NCBI GenBank assembly: GCA_963730005.1
Contig: CAVSPO010000007.1
Span: 1-34,473, forward strand
Source: CAVSPO01 sp963730005
GTDB lineage: Bacteria; Actinomycetota; Actinomycetes; Propionibacteriales; Propionibacteriaceae
Reading direction: 5' to 3'
DNA length: 34,473 nucleotides
Shown: positions 23,793-32,491 of the stretch, in pieces
How positions within the stretch are numbered: position 1 is the first letter of the stretch
Layout of the letters: every line of letters begins with the position of its first letter
The notes under the pieces: model-generated
The model's database searches: none
What the model was told of the DNA's origin: nothing
What the model saw: only the letters and a program-made list of their open reading frames with translations
Made by a program: the position numbers and the translations under genes

Positions 23793-26408
23793 ATGCTCAA
23801 CGACAACGAATTCCCGACCGCTGAATCAGCGGTCGACGACACGCTCGACACCACGCCCGACCCAGCGACGTCCACTGCCCACGACGATCTGCCCAAGCCC
23901 CCGAGCGGCCGCCGTTCCAGGACCCGCCCAGCCGGTCCTCCGGCGCCCGCTGAACCGCAGGCCTTGACGGCCCCCGCGGCGCGGCCGGCGGTGGAAGCTG
24001 CGGTGGAACGCCTCGCGGTGGAGTCCGGGGCCATGGTGTCTGAAGCCGCCACCAAGACTGCGCCAGCGGCTGCCGACGCGCAGCCTGAGGTGGCAACGCC
24101 AGGCGCCGAGCCTGCCGTCCAGGAACTGTCTGGGACCTCCCCTGAATCCTCCGCAGAGGTAGGGGCACCGTCCAAGCCGGCCACCCGTCGCCGTCGTTCG
24201 CCACGTGCCGTCAGCACGCCCACCGAGCCTGTTGAGGCGGAGACCGATGAGGGCCAGTCGGAGATCGACAGCGCGCTGGAAGCTGCAGGCAAGACCGTCC
24301 GCGGCACGCGTCGCCGCACCAACAGGACAACGGCTCGGAGGCTGGCGGGTACCCAGGAGTTGCCGACCGACGAGCATGGCGAGGTCTCCGCTGCAGCCGT
24401 CCTGGACAGTCTGGCCGCCGCCATCGCCGGGGTGGCGGTCGACGAAGAGCCGGAGCCGGAATCTTCGGTGGAACCTGACCTGACGACACCAGACGACGTC
24501 GACCTTGATGACGAGGCTGGGAGCCTCGTCAGCGACGAAGAGGATGAGGACTCCGAGGGCGACGGTGACCAGATCCCGCGCCGCCGGCGCCGTCGCCGCG
24601 GTGGGCGTCGTCGTCATCGTGGCACTGTCGGCGATGACGATGCCGACAGCGACGAGACAAGCGAGGACGGCACAGCTGAGGCCGCTGACGCGGCCGGTGA
24701 TGAGGAGGGCGTCGAGACCGACGAGCCTGGCGAGATCGATGGCTCGCGTCGTCGTCGCCGTCGTCGTCGTCGCAGAGGTGAGGACACCGGCGGCTCCGAG
24801 GACGATCCCAGTGATGTGGTGGTGCGGGTGCGCGAGCCGCGCAGGCGCAGGACGCTGGCCGACGAGGTCACCGGCATCGAAGGTTCAACCCGGATGGAGG
24901 CCAAGCGCCAGCGCCGTCGCGAGGGGCGTGCCGCAGGGCGTCGTCGGGCCCCGATCCTTTCCGAGGCAGAGTTCCTGGCCCGCCGGGAGTCGGTGGACCG
25001 CCGAATGGTGATCCGCCAGACTGACCTCTACACCCAGCTGGCCGTGCTGGAGGACGGGGTGCTCGTCGAGCATTATGTCGACCGGGCGTCGGCCGCGTCG
25101 TCGATCGGCAACATTTACCTGGGCCGGGTGCAGAACGTGCTGCCCAGCATGGAGGCGGCATTCATCGACATCGGCCGCGGCCGCAATGCTGTGCTGTACG
25201 CCGGCGAGGTGGACTGGGAGACCTACGGGGTCACCGGTGGAGATCGCAAGATCGAGCAGGTGCTCAAGAGCGGGAACACCGTGTTGGTCCAGGTCAGCAA
25301 GGACCCGGTCGGCGCGAAGGGCGCTCGTCTCACCGGCCACATCTCGCTGCCCGGCCGTTATGTCGTCTACTCCCCGGACGGGCACCTGTCCGGAATCAGC
25401 CGCAAGCTCCCCGAGAACGAACGGCAGCGCCTCAAGTCACTGCTCAGCAGCCTTGTTGGCGAGGACGCGTCAGTGATCGTGCGCACTGCCGCAGAGGGAG
25501 CCACCGAGGAGGCCCTGCGGCACGACGTCGAGAGACTGCAGGCGCAGTGGCAGGTCATCGAGAAGAAGGTGAAACTGGGCAAGGCCCCGCAGCAGCTGTA
25601 TGCGGAGCCCGACCTGACCTTGCGGGTCGTGCGAGACCTGTTCACTGAAGACTTCAAGGAGCTGGTCGTCGCGGGCAACGGCGGCACCAACGACGCCTTC
25701 GAAGTGATCAACGACTACGTCACCCACGTTGCCCCGCACCTGGCCGACCGGCTCGTCAAGTGGGACCCGCAGAGCAATGGGGACCCGTTCGCGAAGTATC
25801 GCGTCGACGAGCAGATCGGCAAGGCATTGGAGCGCAAGGTGTTCCTGCCTTCAGGTGGCTCGTTGGTGATCGATCGAACCGAAGCGATGACGGTGGTTGA
25901 CGTCAACACCGGCAAGTTCACCGGCACTGGCGGCAATCTTGAGGAGACGGTCACCCGCAACAACCTTGAGGCGGCCGAGGAGATCGTGCGGCAGCTGAGG
26001 TTGCGTGACCTCGGAGGCATCATCGTCGTCGACTTCATCGACATGGTGCTGCCCAGCAACCGCGAACTGCTGCTGCGAAGGCTCGTCGAATGCCTGGGGC
26101 GTGACCGGACTCGTCATCAGGTGAGCGAGGTCACCAGCCTCGGGCTGGTGCAGATGACACGCAAGAAGATCGGGACTGGCCTGGCTGAGGCATTCACCGA
26201 AGTCTGTGACCAGTGCGGAGGACGCGGGTATCTGCGTCACGACATTCCCGTTGATTCCCAGGCCCCGGCTGACGGCGGCGAACGAGGTCAGCAGGGAGCC
26301 GGTCAGCGAAAGCACAAGGGCAACGGCGGTGGCGGCAGTCGTCAGAACGGCCAGTCGGGCAAGCCTGGCGCCGACACCGAGCAGACCGACAGTCCCGGCG
26401 CAGTTTGA
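23793..26408 (+). CDS. rne: Ribonuclease E/G
   Basis: The main endoribonuclease of mRNA turnover and rRNA/tRNA processing, 871 aa. The first 400 or so residues are a low-complexity extension rich in Ala, Pro, Glu and Asp, with arginine runs near residues 265-277 and 315-332, as in the actinobacterial RNase E/G group where disordered arms bind RNA and partners. The catalytic half starts near residue 405 with an S1 domain (GNIYLGRVQNVLP). It has the metal aspartates Asp703 (VVDVNTG) and Asp747 (VVDFIDM), and the zinc link CDQC (Cys805, Cys808). A Gly/Gln/Lys tail follows. The ATG at 23793 has GAGGAG 5 nt upstream. The gene lies between the radical SAM pair and rplU-rpmA. Confidence 0.95.
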   Translation: MLNDNEFPTAESAVDDTLDTTPDPATSTAHDDLPKPPSGRRSRTRPAGPPAPAEPQALTAPAARPAVEAAVERLAVESGAMVSEAATKTAPAAADAQPEVATPGAEPAVQELSGTSPESSAEVGAPSKPATRRRRSPRAVSTPTEPVEAETDEGQSEIDSALEAAGKTVRGTRRRTNRTTARRLAGTQELPTDEHGEVSAAAVLDSLAAAIAGVAVDEEPEPESSVEPDLTTPDDVDLDDEAGSLVSDEEDEDSEGDGDQIPRRRRRRRGGRRRHRGTVGDDDADSDETSEDGTAEAADAAGDEEGVETDEPGEIDGSRRRRRRRRRRGEDTGGSEDDPSDVVVRVREPRRRRTLADEVTGIEGSTRMEAKRQRRREGRAAGRRRAPILSEAEFLARRESVDRRMVIRQTDLYTQLAVLEDGVLVEHYVDRASAASSIGNIYLGRVQNVLPSMEAAFIDIGRGRNAVLYAGEVDWETYGVTGGDRKIEQVLKSGNTVLVQVSKDPVGAKGARLTGHISLPGRYVVYSPDGHLSGISRKLPENERQRLKSLLSSLVGEDASVIVRTAAEGATEEALRHDVERLQAQWQVIEKKVKLGKAPQQLYAEPDLTLRVVRDLFTEDFKELVVAGNGGTNDAFEVINDYVTHVAPHLADRLVKWDPQSNGDPFAKYRVDEQIGKALERKVFLPSGGSLVIDRTEAMTVVDVNTGKFTGTGGNLEETVTRNNLEAAEEIVRQLRLRDLGGIIVVDFIDMVLPSNRELLLRRLVECLGRDRTRHQVSEVTSLGLVQMTRKKIGTGLAEAFTEVCDQCGGRGYLRHDIPVDSQAPADGGERGQQGAGQRKHKGNGGGGSRQNGQSGKPGADTEQTDSPGAV

Positions 26409-26434
26409 CCCGGCACCGGGCGGAGACGTATTCT
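26405..26434 (+). promoter_or_regulatory. Promoter of rplU-rpmA
   Basis: TTGACC (26405-26410), an 18-bp spacer and TATTCT (26429-26434) form one of the best sigma-A promoters in the window. The -35 overlaps the rne stop codon. The leader would be about 170 nt, long enough for feedback control by L21, but no known leader structure was recognised. Confidence 0.6.
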
Positions 26435-26613
26435 CAACCTTCGGTGCATCGTCCGCGGCCTCAAGCCGGGCGGTCACCCGCAGCGGATTGGGTAAGTCCC
26501 CGTGAAGCACCCGGTAAGGGCTTCGGCGGATGGGCTGGCCGATCGGTTTCCAATGAACGGAATGAACGACGACCGGGTTGCCCGGGAGTCAAACAGATGA
26601 GAGTGGGTCAGGC

Positions 26614-26919
26614 GTGTACGCGATCGTGCGCAGTGGCGGCCGCCAGTACAAGGTGGCTGTGGGTGACGTTGTCGAGATCAACAAGGTCACCAACGAGATT
26701 GGGAGCAGCCTCGAGCTGCAGCCGCTGTTGCTGGTCGACGGCGACGACATCACTTCGGACTCTCAGTCCCTCGGCAAGGTCAGCGTCACCGCTGAGGTGC
26801 TGGGTGAGACCAAGGGCCCGAAGATCAAGATTTTGAAGTTCAAGAACAAGACTGGTTACGAGAAGCGCCAGGGGCACCGTCAGAAGTACACCCAGGTGAA
26901 GATCACCGGAATCAAGTGA
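26614..26919 (+). CDS. rplU: 50S ribosomal protein L21
   Basis: L21 binds 23S rRNA in the large subunit. The 101-aa product has YAIVRSGGRQYKVAVGDVVEI at its start and the basic end FKNKTGYEKRQGHRQKYTQVKI typical of L21. The GTG at 26614 matches the family's normal start; the frame extends to 26578 but that part is not L21-like. The gene lies 9 nt before rpmA, the universal pairing. A Shine-Dalgarno is weak (GAGAGTGGG, about 9 nt upstream). Confidence 0.96.
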   Translation: MYAIVRSGGRQYKVAVGDVVEINKVTNEIGSSLELQPLLLVDGDDITSDSQSLGKVSVTAEVLGETKGPKIKILKFKNKTGYEKRQGHRQKYTQVKITGIK

Positions 26920-26928
26920 GGCACTGAC

Positions 26929-27189
26929 ATGGCACACAAGAAGGGCGCGTCCAGCTCGCGCAACGGTCGCGATTCCAGCGCGCAGCGTCTCGGCGTGAAG
27001 CGTTTTGGAGGCCAGCTGGTCAATGCGGGCGAGATTCTCGTCCGTCAGCGTGGCACTCACTTTCACCCCGGTGAAGGCGTTGGCAGGGGCGGCGACGACA
27101 CCCTGTTCGCTCTCGTCGCTGGTGCGGTGGAGTTCGGCACCCGGCGCGGACGCCGCGTGGTGAACGTAACGCCACAGGCCGCGGAGTAA
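26929..27189 (+). CDS. rpmA: 50S ribosomal protein L27
   Basis: L27 reaches the peptidyl-transferase centre with its N-terminal arm. The 86-aa product starts MAHKKGASSSRNGRDS and carries the signature QRGTHFHPGEGVGRGGDDTLFAL. The N-terminus begins AHKKG directly, without the Firmicutes-type cleaved extension. GAGG lies 9 nt before the ATG. It is co-transcribed with rplU and ends at a strong terminator. Confidence 0.97.
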   Translation: MAHKKGASSSRNGRDSSAQRLGVKRFGGQLVNAGEILVRQRGTHFHPGEGVGRGGDDTLFALVAGAVEFGTRRGRRVVNVTPQAAE

Positions 27190-27206
27190 GCAGGACAATC
27201 AGCGTC

Positions 27207-27246
27207 GGTCACGGCCGGAAGATCATCCGATCTTCCGGCCGTGACC
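27207..27246 (+). terminator. Strong terminator after rpmA
   Basis: GGTCACGGCCGGAAGAT (27207-27223) and its exact complement (27230-27246) form a 17-bp perfect stem with a 6-nt loop CATCCG, followed by ATTTCC. It starts 18 nt after rpmA and separates the ribosomal pair from obg. Confidence 0.9.
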
Positions 27247-27316
27247 ATTTCCGGGTACCGGGAACCACCGGCCCCAGGCCGGCAGCCGGGCGTCCGAGCG
27301 GGCGACCCAGCGCGGC

Positions 27317-27322
27317 TAGACT
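27317..27322 (+). promoter_or_regulatory. -10 element of obg
   Basis: TAGACT is 32 nt before the obg ATG, giving a short leader that contains the start's GAGAG ribosome binding site. The -35 is weak. Confidence 0.45.
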
Positions 27323-27354
27323 CGGTCTGTCCGGACCACGAAATGAGAGCAGCC

Positions 27355-28950
27355 ATGGCTATTCCATCCTTTGTCGACCGCGTAACCCTTGAGGTCATTG
27401 CCGGTCGCGGCGGAAACGGCTGCGCGTCCGTGCACCGTGAGAAGTTCAAGCCGCTGGGCGGCCCCGACGGCGGAAACGGCGGGCGGGGCGGTTCGGTCAT
27501 CCTGCGGGTGGCGGAGGGGCTGACCACACTCGTCGACTATCACCGCCAGTCCACGCGCAAGGCCACCAACGGTCAGCCGGGAATGGGTGACTACCGTCAG
27601 GGCGCCGACGGTGAGGACATCGTGTTGCCGGTGCCCGCTGGCACTGTGGTCAGCGACGCAGACTCCGGCGAGCTGCTCGCCGACCTGACCCGCAACGGCA
27701 GCGAGTTCGCCGTTGTCGAGGGCGGACGTGGTGGTCTTGGCAATGCGGCGCTTGCCAGCTCTGCACGCAAGGCACCCGGTTTCGCACTGCTGGGCGAGGA
27801 GGGCGAGCAACGCAGAGTCATCCTCGAATTGAAGGTCGTTGCCGACGTCGGTCTGGTCGGGTTTCCCAGTGCAGGGAAATCGAGCCTGATCGCCGCCATC
27901 TCGCGAGCCAAGCCCGAGATCGCCGACTATCCGTTCACGACGCTGGTGCCTCATCTGGGGGTCGTGGTTGCGGGCGACGTCACCTTCACCGTGGCGGACG
28001 TGCCGGGCCTCATCGAGGGGGCGGCGGAGGGCAAGGGGCTGGGGCACGATTTCCTGCGACACATCGAACGCTGCCTGGCGATCGTGCACGTCATTGATTG
28101 CGCCACGTTCGAGCCCGGCCGCGATCCGCTGACCGATCTCGACGTCATCGAGAACGAGTTGTCCCGGCACGGCGGGTTGGCCGATCGCCAGCGCCTGGTG
28201 GCCTTGAACAAGGTCGACATCCCGGACGCCCGGGATCTGGCGGAGATGACCATCGACGACCTTCGAGGTCGCGGTTTGCCGGTCTTCACCATTTCCACGA
28301 AGACCGGGGAGGGTATCAACGCCTTGGTCTACGCGATGGCGGATCTGGTGCAGCGCCTTCGCGCCGCCCGGCCGTCCGAAACGGTCGAGCCGGTGGTGAT
28401 TCGTCCCCGGGCCGTCAACGAGGGGTCCGCCCAGTTCACCATCAAACGTCAGGGGGACGGCAGCGGTGGTTTCGTTTGGCGGGTTCGCGGTGACAAGCCG
28501 GAACGGTGGGTGGCCCAGACCGACTTCAACAATCAGGAGGCCGTCGGCTATCTGGCAGACCGCCTGAACCGGATCGGTATCGAGGAGGAGCTGCTCAAAC
28601 TGGGCGCCAGCCCCGGTGATGCGGTGGCCATCGGTCGCGGTCAACATCCCGTGGTGTTCGACTTCGCCCCTCAGGTTGATACCGGTGCCGAGCTGTTGGC
28701 CCGTCGTGGCACGGACAACCGGCTCGACCAGCTGCGGCCGGCCGTGCAGCGACGCCGTGAGCAGGACGCCGAGTATCACGCCCGGCGTGAAGCCTTGCTG
28801 GCCGAGCAGGGGGTCAGCGACTGGCGAGTGGCGAAGGCTCGCGCGCTGGCTGCGTTGGAGGATGAACTCGCTGATGATGTTGTGAAGCAGGAACGCCAGG
28901 CAGCCATCCGGGCTGACTTCGCGGAGGCCTTCGGGGAGGAGGACGAATGA
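27355..28950 (+). CDS. obg: GTPase Obg (CgtA)
   Basis: Obg is an essential ribosome-associated GTPase in large-subunit assembly and stress signalling. The 531-aa product has the glycine-rich Obg fold (GRGGNGCASVHREKFKPLGG), then the G domain with P-loop GFPSAGKSS (169-177), DVPGLIEGA (215 on) and NKVD (285-288). An OCT domain follows, with the family's VWRVRGDKPERWVAQTDFNNQEAVGYL, and then a charged helical tail of about 80 residues. The ATG at 27355 follows GAGAGCAG; ATG 27343, four codons upstream, is possible. Its stop overlaps the proB start (ATGA), so they are coupled. Confidence 0.97.
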   Translation: MAIPSFVDRVTLEVIAGRGGNGCASVHREKFKPLGGPDGGNGGRGGSVILRVAEGLTTLVDYHRQSTRKATNGQPGMGDYRQGADGEDIVLPVPAGTVVSDADSGELLADLTRNGSEFAVVEGGRGGLGNAALASSARKAPGFALLGEEGEQRRVILELKVVADVGLVGFPSAGKSSLIAAISRAKPEIADYPFTTLVPHLGVVVAGDVTFTVADVPGLIEGAAEGKGLGHDFLRHIERCLAIVHVIDCATFEPGRDPLTDLDVIENELSRHGGLADRQRLVALNKVDIPDARDLAEMTIDDLRGRGLPVFTISTKTGEGINALVYAMADLVQRLRAARPSETVEPVVIRPRAVNEGSAQFTIKRQGDGSGGFVWRVRGDKPERWVAQTDFNNQEAVGYLADRLNRIGIEEELLKLGASPGDAVAIGRGQHPVVFDFAPQVDTGAELLARRGTDNRLDQLRPAVQRRREQDAEYHARREALLAEQGVSDWRVAKARALAALEDELADDVVKQERQAAIRADFAEAFGEEDE

Positions 28951-30116
28951 CGGCCCCAGGGCATGATTGGGACGAGTCGGGAGTGCGGGAGTCGGTAGCC
29001 GACGCTCGACGGCTCGTGGTGAAGGTCGGCTCGTCGTCGATCAGCACGGCGCAGAGCGGCCTCGATCTGGACAAGATGGCCATCCTCGTGTCGGCGCTGG
29101 CTGCCCGACACGGGCTCGGTCGCGACGTGATCCTGGTGTCATCAGGGTCGATCTCGGCGGGGATGGCTCCGCTGGGTCTGGTTCGTCGGCCCCGGGACCT
29201 CGCCCACATGCAGGCAGCGGCCGCAGTCGGGCAGGGGCTGCTCGTGCAGCACTACGCGGAGTTGTTTGATTCTTACGGGATCATGGCGGCCCAGGTGCTG
29301 CTGGGGGTGGCCGACTTCACCCGGCGCGACAATTACGCGAACGCATTGCGCGCCTTGGGCACCCTGATGAGGATGGGGGTGGTGCCGGTCGTCAACGAGA
29401 ACGATGTCGTCGCCACGAACGAGATCCGTTTTGGGGACAACGACCGGATTGCCGCGCTGGTGGCCCAGATGGTGCGTGCGGACGCCCTGGTGATCCTCAG
29501 CGACGTGGATGCTGTCTACACGGCTCACCCGCATGATCCTGGGGCGGAACGACTGACGTTCGTCCCCGACATCGATCACCTCCAGGTGGACACCCACACC
29601 AACAGCCACTCGGGCGTCGGTAGCGGCGGCATGACCAGCAAGCTGCAGGCCGCCAAGATGGCAGCGGGTGCCGGTATCCCGGTGTTGCTGGCCAGCTCCG
29701 CGCAGGCCGTGGATGCCGTTGCAGGGGGGCCAGTGGGCACCGTTATCGCACCTGTCGACAAGCCGCGACCGCGCCGATTGCTGTGGCTGGCGCACGCCTC
29801 CCAGGTGCGGGGTCGGCTGACTCTGGATGCCGGCGCAGTCCGAGCGGTCACCCAGCGCAACGCCTCCCTGCTGGCCGCGGGCATCACCAACGTCACCGGT
29901 GACTTCGTGTCGGGTGACCCGATCGAACTGGTTGACGCCGACGGACGCCCGATCGCCCGCGGGCTGGTCAATTTCGACGCAACCCAGCTGCCGTCGATGA
30001 TGGGCCGCAAATCGACCTGGCTGGCCGACGCCATGGGCGTCCAGTACGAGCGTGAGGTGGTTCATCGCGACTCGCTGGTGCTGCTGGACCGTGCGGGTGT
30101 GGGGTCGCAGTCCTGA
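28947..30116 (+). CDS. proB: Glutamate 5-kinase
   Basis: ProB phosphorylates glutamate, the first and feedback-controlled step of proline synthesis. The 389-aa product has the amino-acid-kinase fold with VVKVGSSSIS near residue 28, VSSGSISAGM, and VNENDVVATNEIRFGDND. A C-terminal PUA domain (about 290-375) makes it the long, E. coli-like form. GGAGGA precedes the ATG and the ATGA overlap couples it to obg. Its pathway partner proA lies about 1 kb further on, interrupted by a lipoprotein gene with its own promoter. Confidence 0.97.
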   Translation: MTAPGHDWDESGVRESVADARRLVVKVGSSSISTAQSGLDLDKMAILVSALAARHGLGRDVILVSSGSISAGMAPLGLVRRPRDLAHMQAAAAVGQGLLVQHYAELFDSYGIMAAQVLLGVADFTRRDNYANALRALGTLMRMGVVPVVNENDVVATNEIRFGDNDRIAALVAQMVRADALVILSDVDAVYTAHPHDPGAERLTFVPDIDHLQVDTHTNSHSGVGSGGMTSKLQAAKMAAGAGIPVLLASSAQAVDAVAGGPVGTVIAPVDKPRPRRLLWLAHASQVRGRLTLDAGAVRAVTQRNASLLAAGITNVTGDFVSGDPIELVDADGRPIARGLVNFDATQLPSMMGRKSTWLADAMGVQYEREVVHRDSLVLLDRAGVGSQS

Positions 30117-30160
30117 TGACACGCCCGATGCAGAGATTGAGGACTCCGCCAGCAGGCAAT

Positions 30161-30166
30161 TAGCCT
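30161..30166 (+). promoter_or_regulatory. -10 element, leaderless start of the deacetylase gene
   Basis: TAGCCT ends 6 nt before the ATG at 30173, without a Shine-Dalgarno. Confidence 0.5.
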
Positions 30167-30172
30167 GTCGGC

Positions 30173-31057
30173 ATGGTTTCTTCACGCAGGCACACCGCCC
30201 CCCGGCTTGCCATCGCCGTCGCGCTGCTGCTCAGCCTCGGCGGTTGTGCGGCATCTCCGGCCGGCGGCGCACCTCGCGCGCCAGCCACGTCGGAGCTCAC
30301 CGCCACGCCGGCCAAGTCAAGCCCCGCTGCTTCCTCGGCCTCGCCTGCTGTGGTGGCGACGTCCGCGGCGCCGACTGCCTCGCGCCAGCGCGGCACCCCT
30401 GAGCACCCGGACTGCGGCCAGCTCAAGTGCATCGCCATCACCTATGACGATGGCCCCTCCGCCGTCACCAACCAACTGCTGGACTACTACGTCGCTGCCG
30501 GTGCGAAAGCGACCTTTTTCGTCAACGGCCCTGCCGTGCGGGCACGCCCCGACGTGGTCAGGCGTGCGCACAAACTGGGCTTCGAAGTGGGCAACCACAC
30601 CACGAACCACAAGGACCTGCGCAAGCTGGACGAAGCCACGATCGCCCAGGAGATCCGGGTCACCTCCAACGACATCAAGTGGGCGATCGGTGTCGAACCG
30701 ACGCTGCTGCGCCCGCCGTTCGGCCGGACCAACGAGCGGGTCGACAAGGTGGCAGGTCAGCAGCAACTGCCGGTCATCGAGTGGACGAGCACTCCCACCG
30801 ACTGGCTCAACCGCGACGTCGGGACCGTCGCGCGGCTGACCCTGGAGGATGCCCGCCCTGGGGCGATCGTGCTGATGCACGACACCCACCAGTGGACGCT
30901 GGATGCGACGCCGGCCATCATCAAAGGCCTGCAGGACCAGGGCTACACCTTGGTGACGGTTTCCCAGCTGCTCGGAGTGCCTCCGGTGGCGGGCAAGCAG
31001 TATCCCTACCCGTTCGGTTCGACCATCACGCCGCGCACCAACAAGCCAGTGTCGTGA
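30173..31057 (+). CDS. Lipoprotein polysaccharide deacetylase (NodB domain)
   Basis: A cell-envelope deacetylase of carbohydrate esterase family 4, 294 aa. A signal peptide ends in the lipobox LGGC with Cys25 as the lipid anchor. A Ser/Ala/Pro-rich linker (26-80) leads to the NodB domain with ITYDDGPS (Asp92, Asp93), the metal histidines His142 and His146 in HTTNH, RPPFG (180-184), and MHDTH with His236. The likely substrate is peptidoglycan or another N-acetylated wall glycan, and the effect resistance to lysozyme-like attack; this is family-level inference. It lies between proB and proA under its own leaderless promoter. Confidence 0.9.
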   Translation: MVSSRRHTAPRLAIAVALLLSLGGCAASPAGGAPRAPATSELTATPAKSSPAASSASPAVVATSAAPTASRQRGTPEHPDCGQLKCIAITYDDGPSAVTNQLLDYYVAAGAKATFFVNGPAVRARPDVVRRAHKLGFEVGNHTTNHKDLRKLDEATIAQEIRVTSNDIKWAIGVEPTLLRPPFGRTNERVDKVAGQQQLPVIEWTSTPTDWLNRDVGTVARLTLEDARPGAIVLMHDTHQWTLDATPAIIKGLQDQGYTLVTVSQLLGVPPVAGKQYPYPFGSTITPRTNKPVS

Positions 31058-31086
31058 CAAAAATCGGCCTCATCGTGACCCGTCGC

Positions 31087-31092
31087 TACACT
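31087..31092 (+). promoter_or_regulatory. -10 element of proA
   Basis: TACACT is a close TANNNT match 59 nt before the proA start; the -35 is poor. It implies transcription independent of proB. Confidence 0.4.
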
Positions 31093-31151
31093 GAGCAGAA
31101 TTCGGAATTGGGGCGCCGCGGCTGTGCGTGGCTGAGCACGAGGAGACCACC

Positions 31152-32393
31152 GTGACTGTGAACCAGCAGGCCAACGCCGCCCGCGTGGCAAGCCGGGAGC
31201 TCTCCAGCCTCCCCAGGATTCGCAAGGACGAGGCGCTGCACGCGATGGCTGACGCCTTGGCTGCGGCGTCAGCGGCCGTGCTGGCCGCCAACTCCCAGGA
31301 CGTGGCAGTTGCCCGCGAGTCGGGCACAGCAGAATCGCTGATCGACCGACTGACCCTGACCCAGGCCCGCATCGACGACATGGTCGACGGACTGCGGTCG
31401 CTGGCCGGTTTGACCGATCCGGTCGGTGAGGTGGTTCGTGGCTGGCAGCTGAGCAACGGTGTTCGGGTCAACCAGGTGCGGGTTCCGTTCGGGGTGGTGG
31501 GCATCATCTATGAGGCCCGTCCCAACGTCACTGCGGACGCAGCCGGCATCTGCCTCAAGTCCGGCAACGCGGTGTTGCTCCGCGGCTCGTCCAGCGCGCT
31601 GCAGTCCAACCGCGCCGTGGTCGAGGCGCTGCGCGCCGGGCTGGCAGCGGTGGCTTTGCCCGTCGAGGCGATCACCCTGATCGAAGGCGGCCGTGAGACC
31701 ACCACCGAGATGATGAACGCCAAGGGCCTGATCGACGTGTTGATCCCTCGAGGTGGTGCGGGGTTGATCAATCACGTCGTGGGGCATTCGCGGGTTCCGG
31801 TGATCGAGACCGGCACCGGAAATTGCCACCTGTACGTGGACGCCGCGGCCGACTTGACGATGGCCACCGAGATCATGGTGAATGCCAAGACGCAGCGCCC
31901 CAGCGTCTGCAATGCGCTCGAGACCATGCTGGTGCATCAGGATGTGGCAGCGGACTTCCTGCCCGGCGCCATCGCCTTGTTGGCTGACCTCGGCGTCACG
32001 GTGCACGGCGACCCGGCAACGTGTGCCGTCGACCCGCGGGTGGTGCAGGCCACCGAGACGGAGTACGACGCCGAGTACTTGTCCCTCGATCTGGCGGTCA
32101 AGGTGGTGCCCAGCATCGACGCGGCCATCGACCACATCCGGGAGCACACCACCGGGCACTCCGAGACCATCATCACCAACGACATGAGGGCCGAGCAGCA
32201 GTTCATCGCCCAGGTGGACGCTGCTGCCGTGCTGGTCAACGCGTCCAGCCGCTTCGTCGACGGTGGTGAGTTCGGCTTCGGTGCCGAGATCGGCATCAGC
32301 ACCCAGAAGCTGCACGCCCGCGGCCCGATGGCCCTGCCCGAGATGACCAGCAGCAAGTACGTGGTGATCGGGGAGGGACAGACCCGCCGCTGA
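31152..32393 (+). CDS. proA: Gamma-glutamyl phosphate reductase
   Basis: ProA reduces glutamyl 5-phosphate to glutamate semialdehyde with NADPH, the second step of proline synthesis. The 413-aa product is an aldehyde-dehydrogenase relative with VPFGVVGIIYEARPNVTADA, LRGSSSALQSN, and the active cysteine in NAKTQRPSVCNALET. FGFGAEIGISTQKLHARGP closes the family pattern. The GTG at 31152 has GAGGAGA about 6 nt upstream; GTG 31128 in the same frame lacks one. Confidence 0.97.
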   Translation: MTVNQQANAARVASRELSSLPRIRKDEALHAMADALAAASAAVLAANSQDVAVARESGTAESLIDRLTLTQARIDDMVDGLRSLAGLTDPVGEVVRGWQLSNGVRVNQVRVPFGVVGIIYEARPNVTADAAGICLKSGNAVLLRGSSSALQSNRAVVEALRAGLAAVALPVEAITLIEGGRETTTEMMNAKGLIDVLIPRGGAGLINHVVGHSRVPVIETGTGNCHLYVDAAADLTMATEIMVNAKTQRPSVCNALETMLVHQDVAADFLPGAIALLADLGVTVHGDPATCAVDPRVVQATETEYDAEYLSLDLAVKVVPSIDAAIDHIREHTTGHSETIITNDMRAEQQFIAQVDAAAVLVNASSRFVDGGEFGFGAEIGISTQKLHARGPMALPEMTSSKYVVIGEGQTRR

Positions 32394-32403
32394 GCGCAGC
32401 GTG

Positions 32404-32416
32404 GGCTCCGTGAGCC
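32404..32416 (+). terminator. Hairpin after proA
   Basis: GGCTC (32404-32408) and GAGCC (32412-32416) form a small stem; an alternative outer pairing GTGGGC/GCCCAC (32401-32406 with 32423-32428) is also possible. It lies 10 nt past the stop, without a T-run. Confidence 0.35.
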
Positions 32417-32461
32417 TGCAACGCCCACAATGCCGCGGGGGCTGGAACAGCTCGCCGACAA

Positions 32462-32472
32462 AGTGTCACACT
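32462..32472. promoter_or_regulatory. Operator-like dyad in the nadD promoter
   Basis: AGTGT-C-ACACT is a perfect 5-bp dyad with one central base. It lies in the spacer upstream of the nadD -10 element, where a bound repressor would block RNA polymerase. I cannot assign a regulator. Confidence 0.4.
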
Positions 32473-32479
32473 GCGTGGC

Positions 32480-32485
32480 TAGGCT
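32480..32485 (+). promoter_or_regulatory. -10 element, leaderless start of nadD
   Basis: TAGGCT ends 6 nt before the ATG at 32492, with no Shine-Dalgarno. Confidence 0.5.
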
Positions 32486-32491
32486 GTGCGC

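Noticed and set aside
24570..24790. Frameshifted or foreign segment in the rne N-terminus
   Set aside because: Arginine-codon runs and acidic low-complexity sequence are normal for the actinobacterial RNase E/G extension, and the frame is intact.
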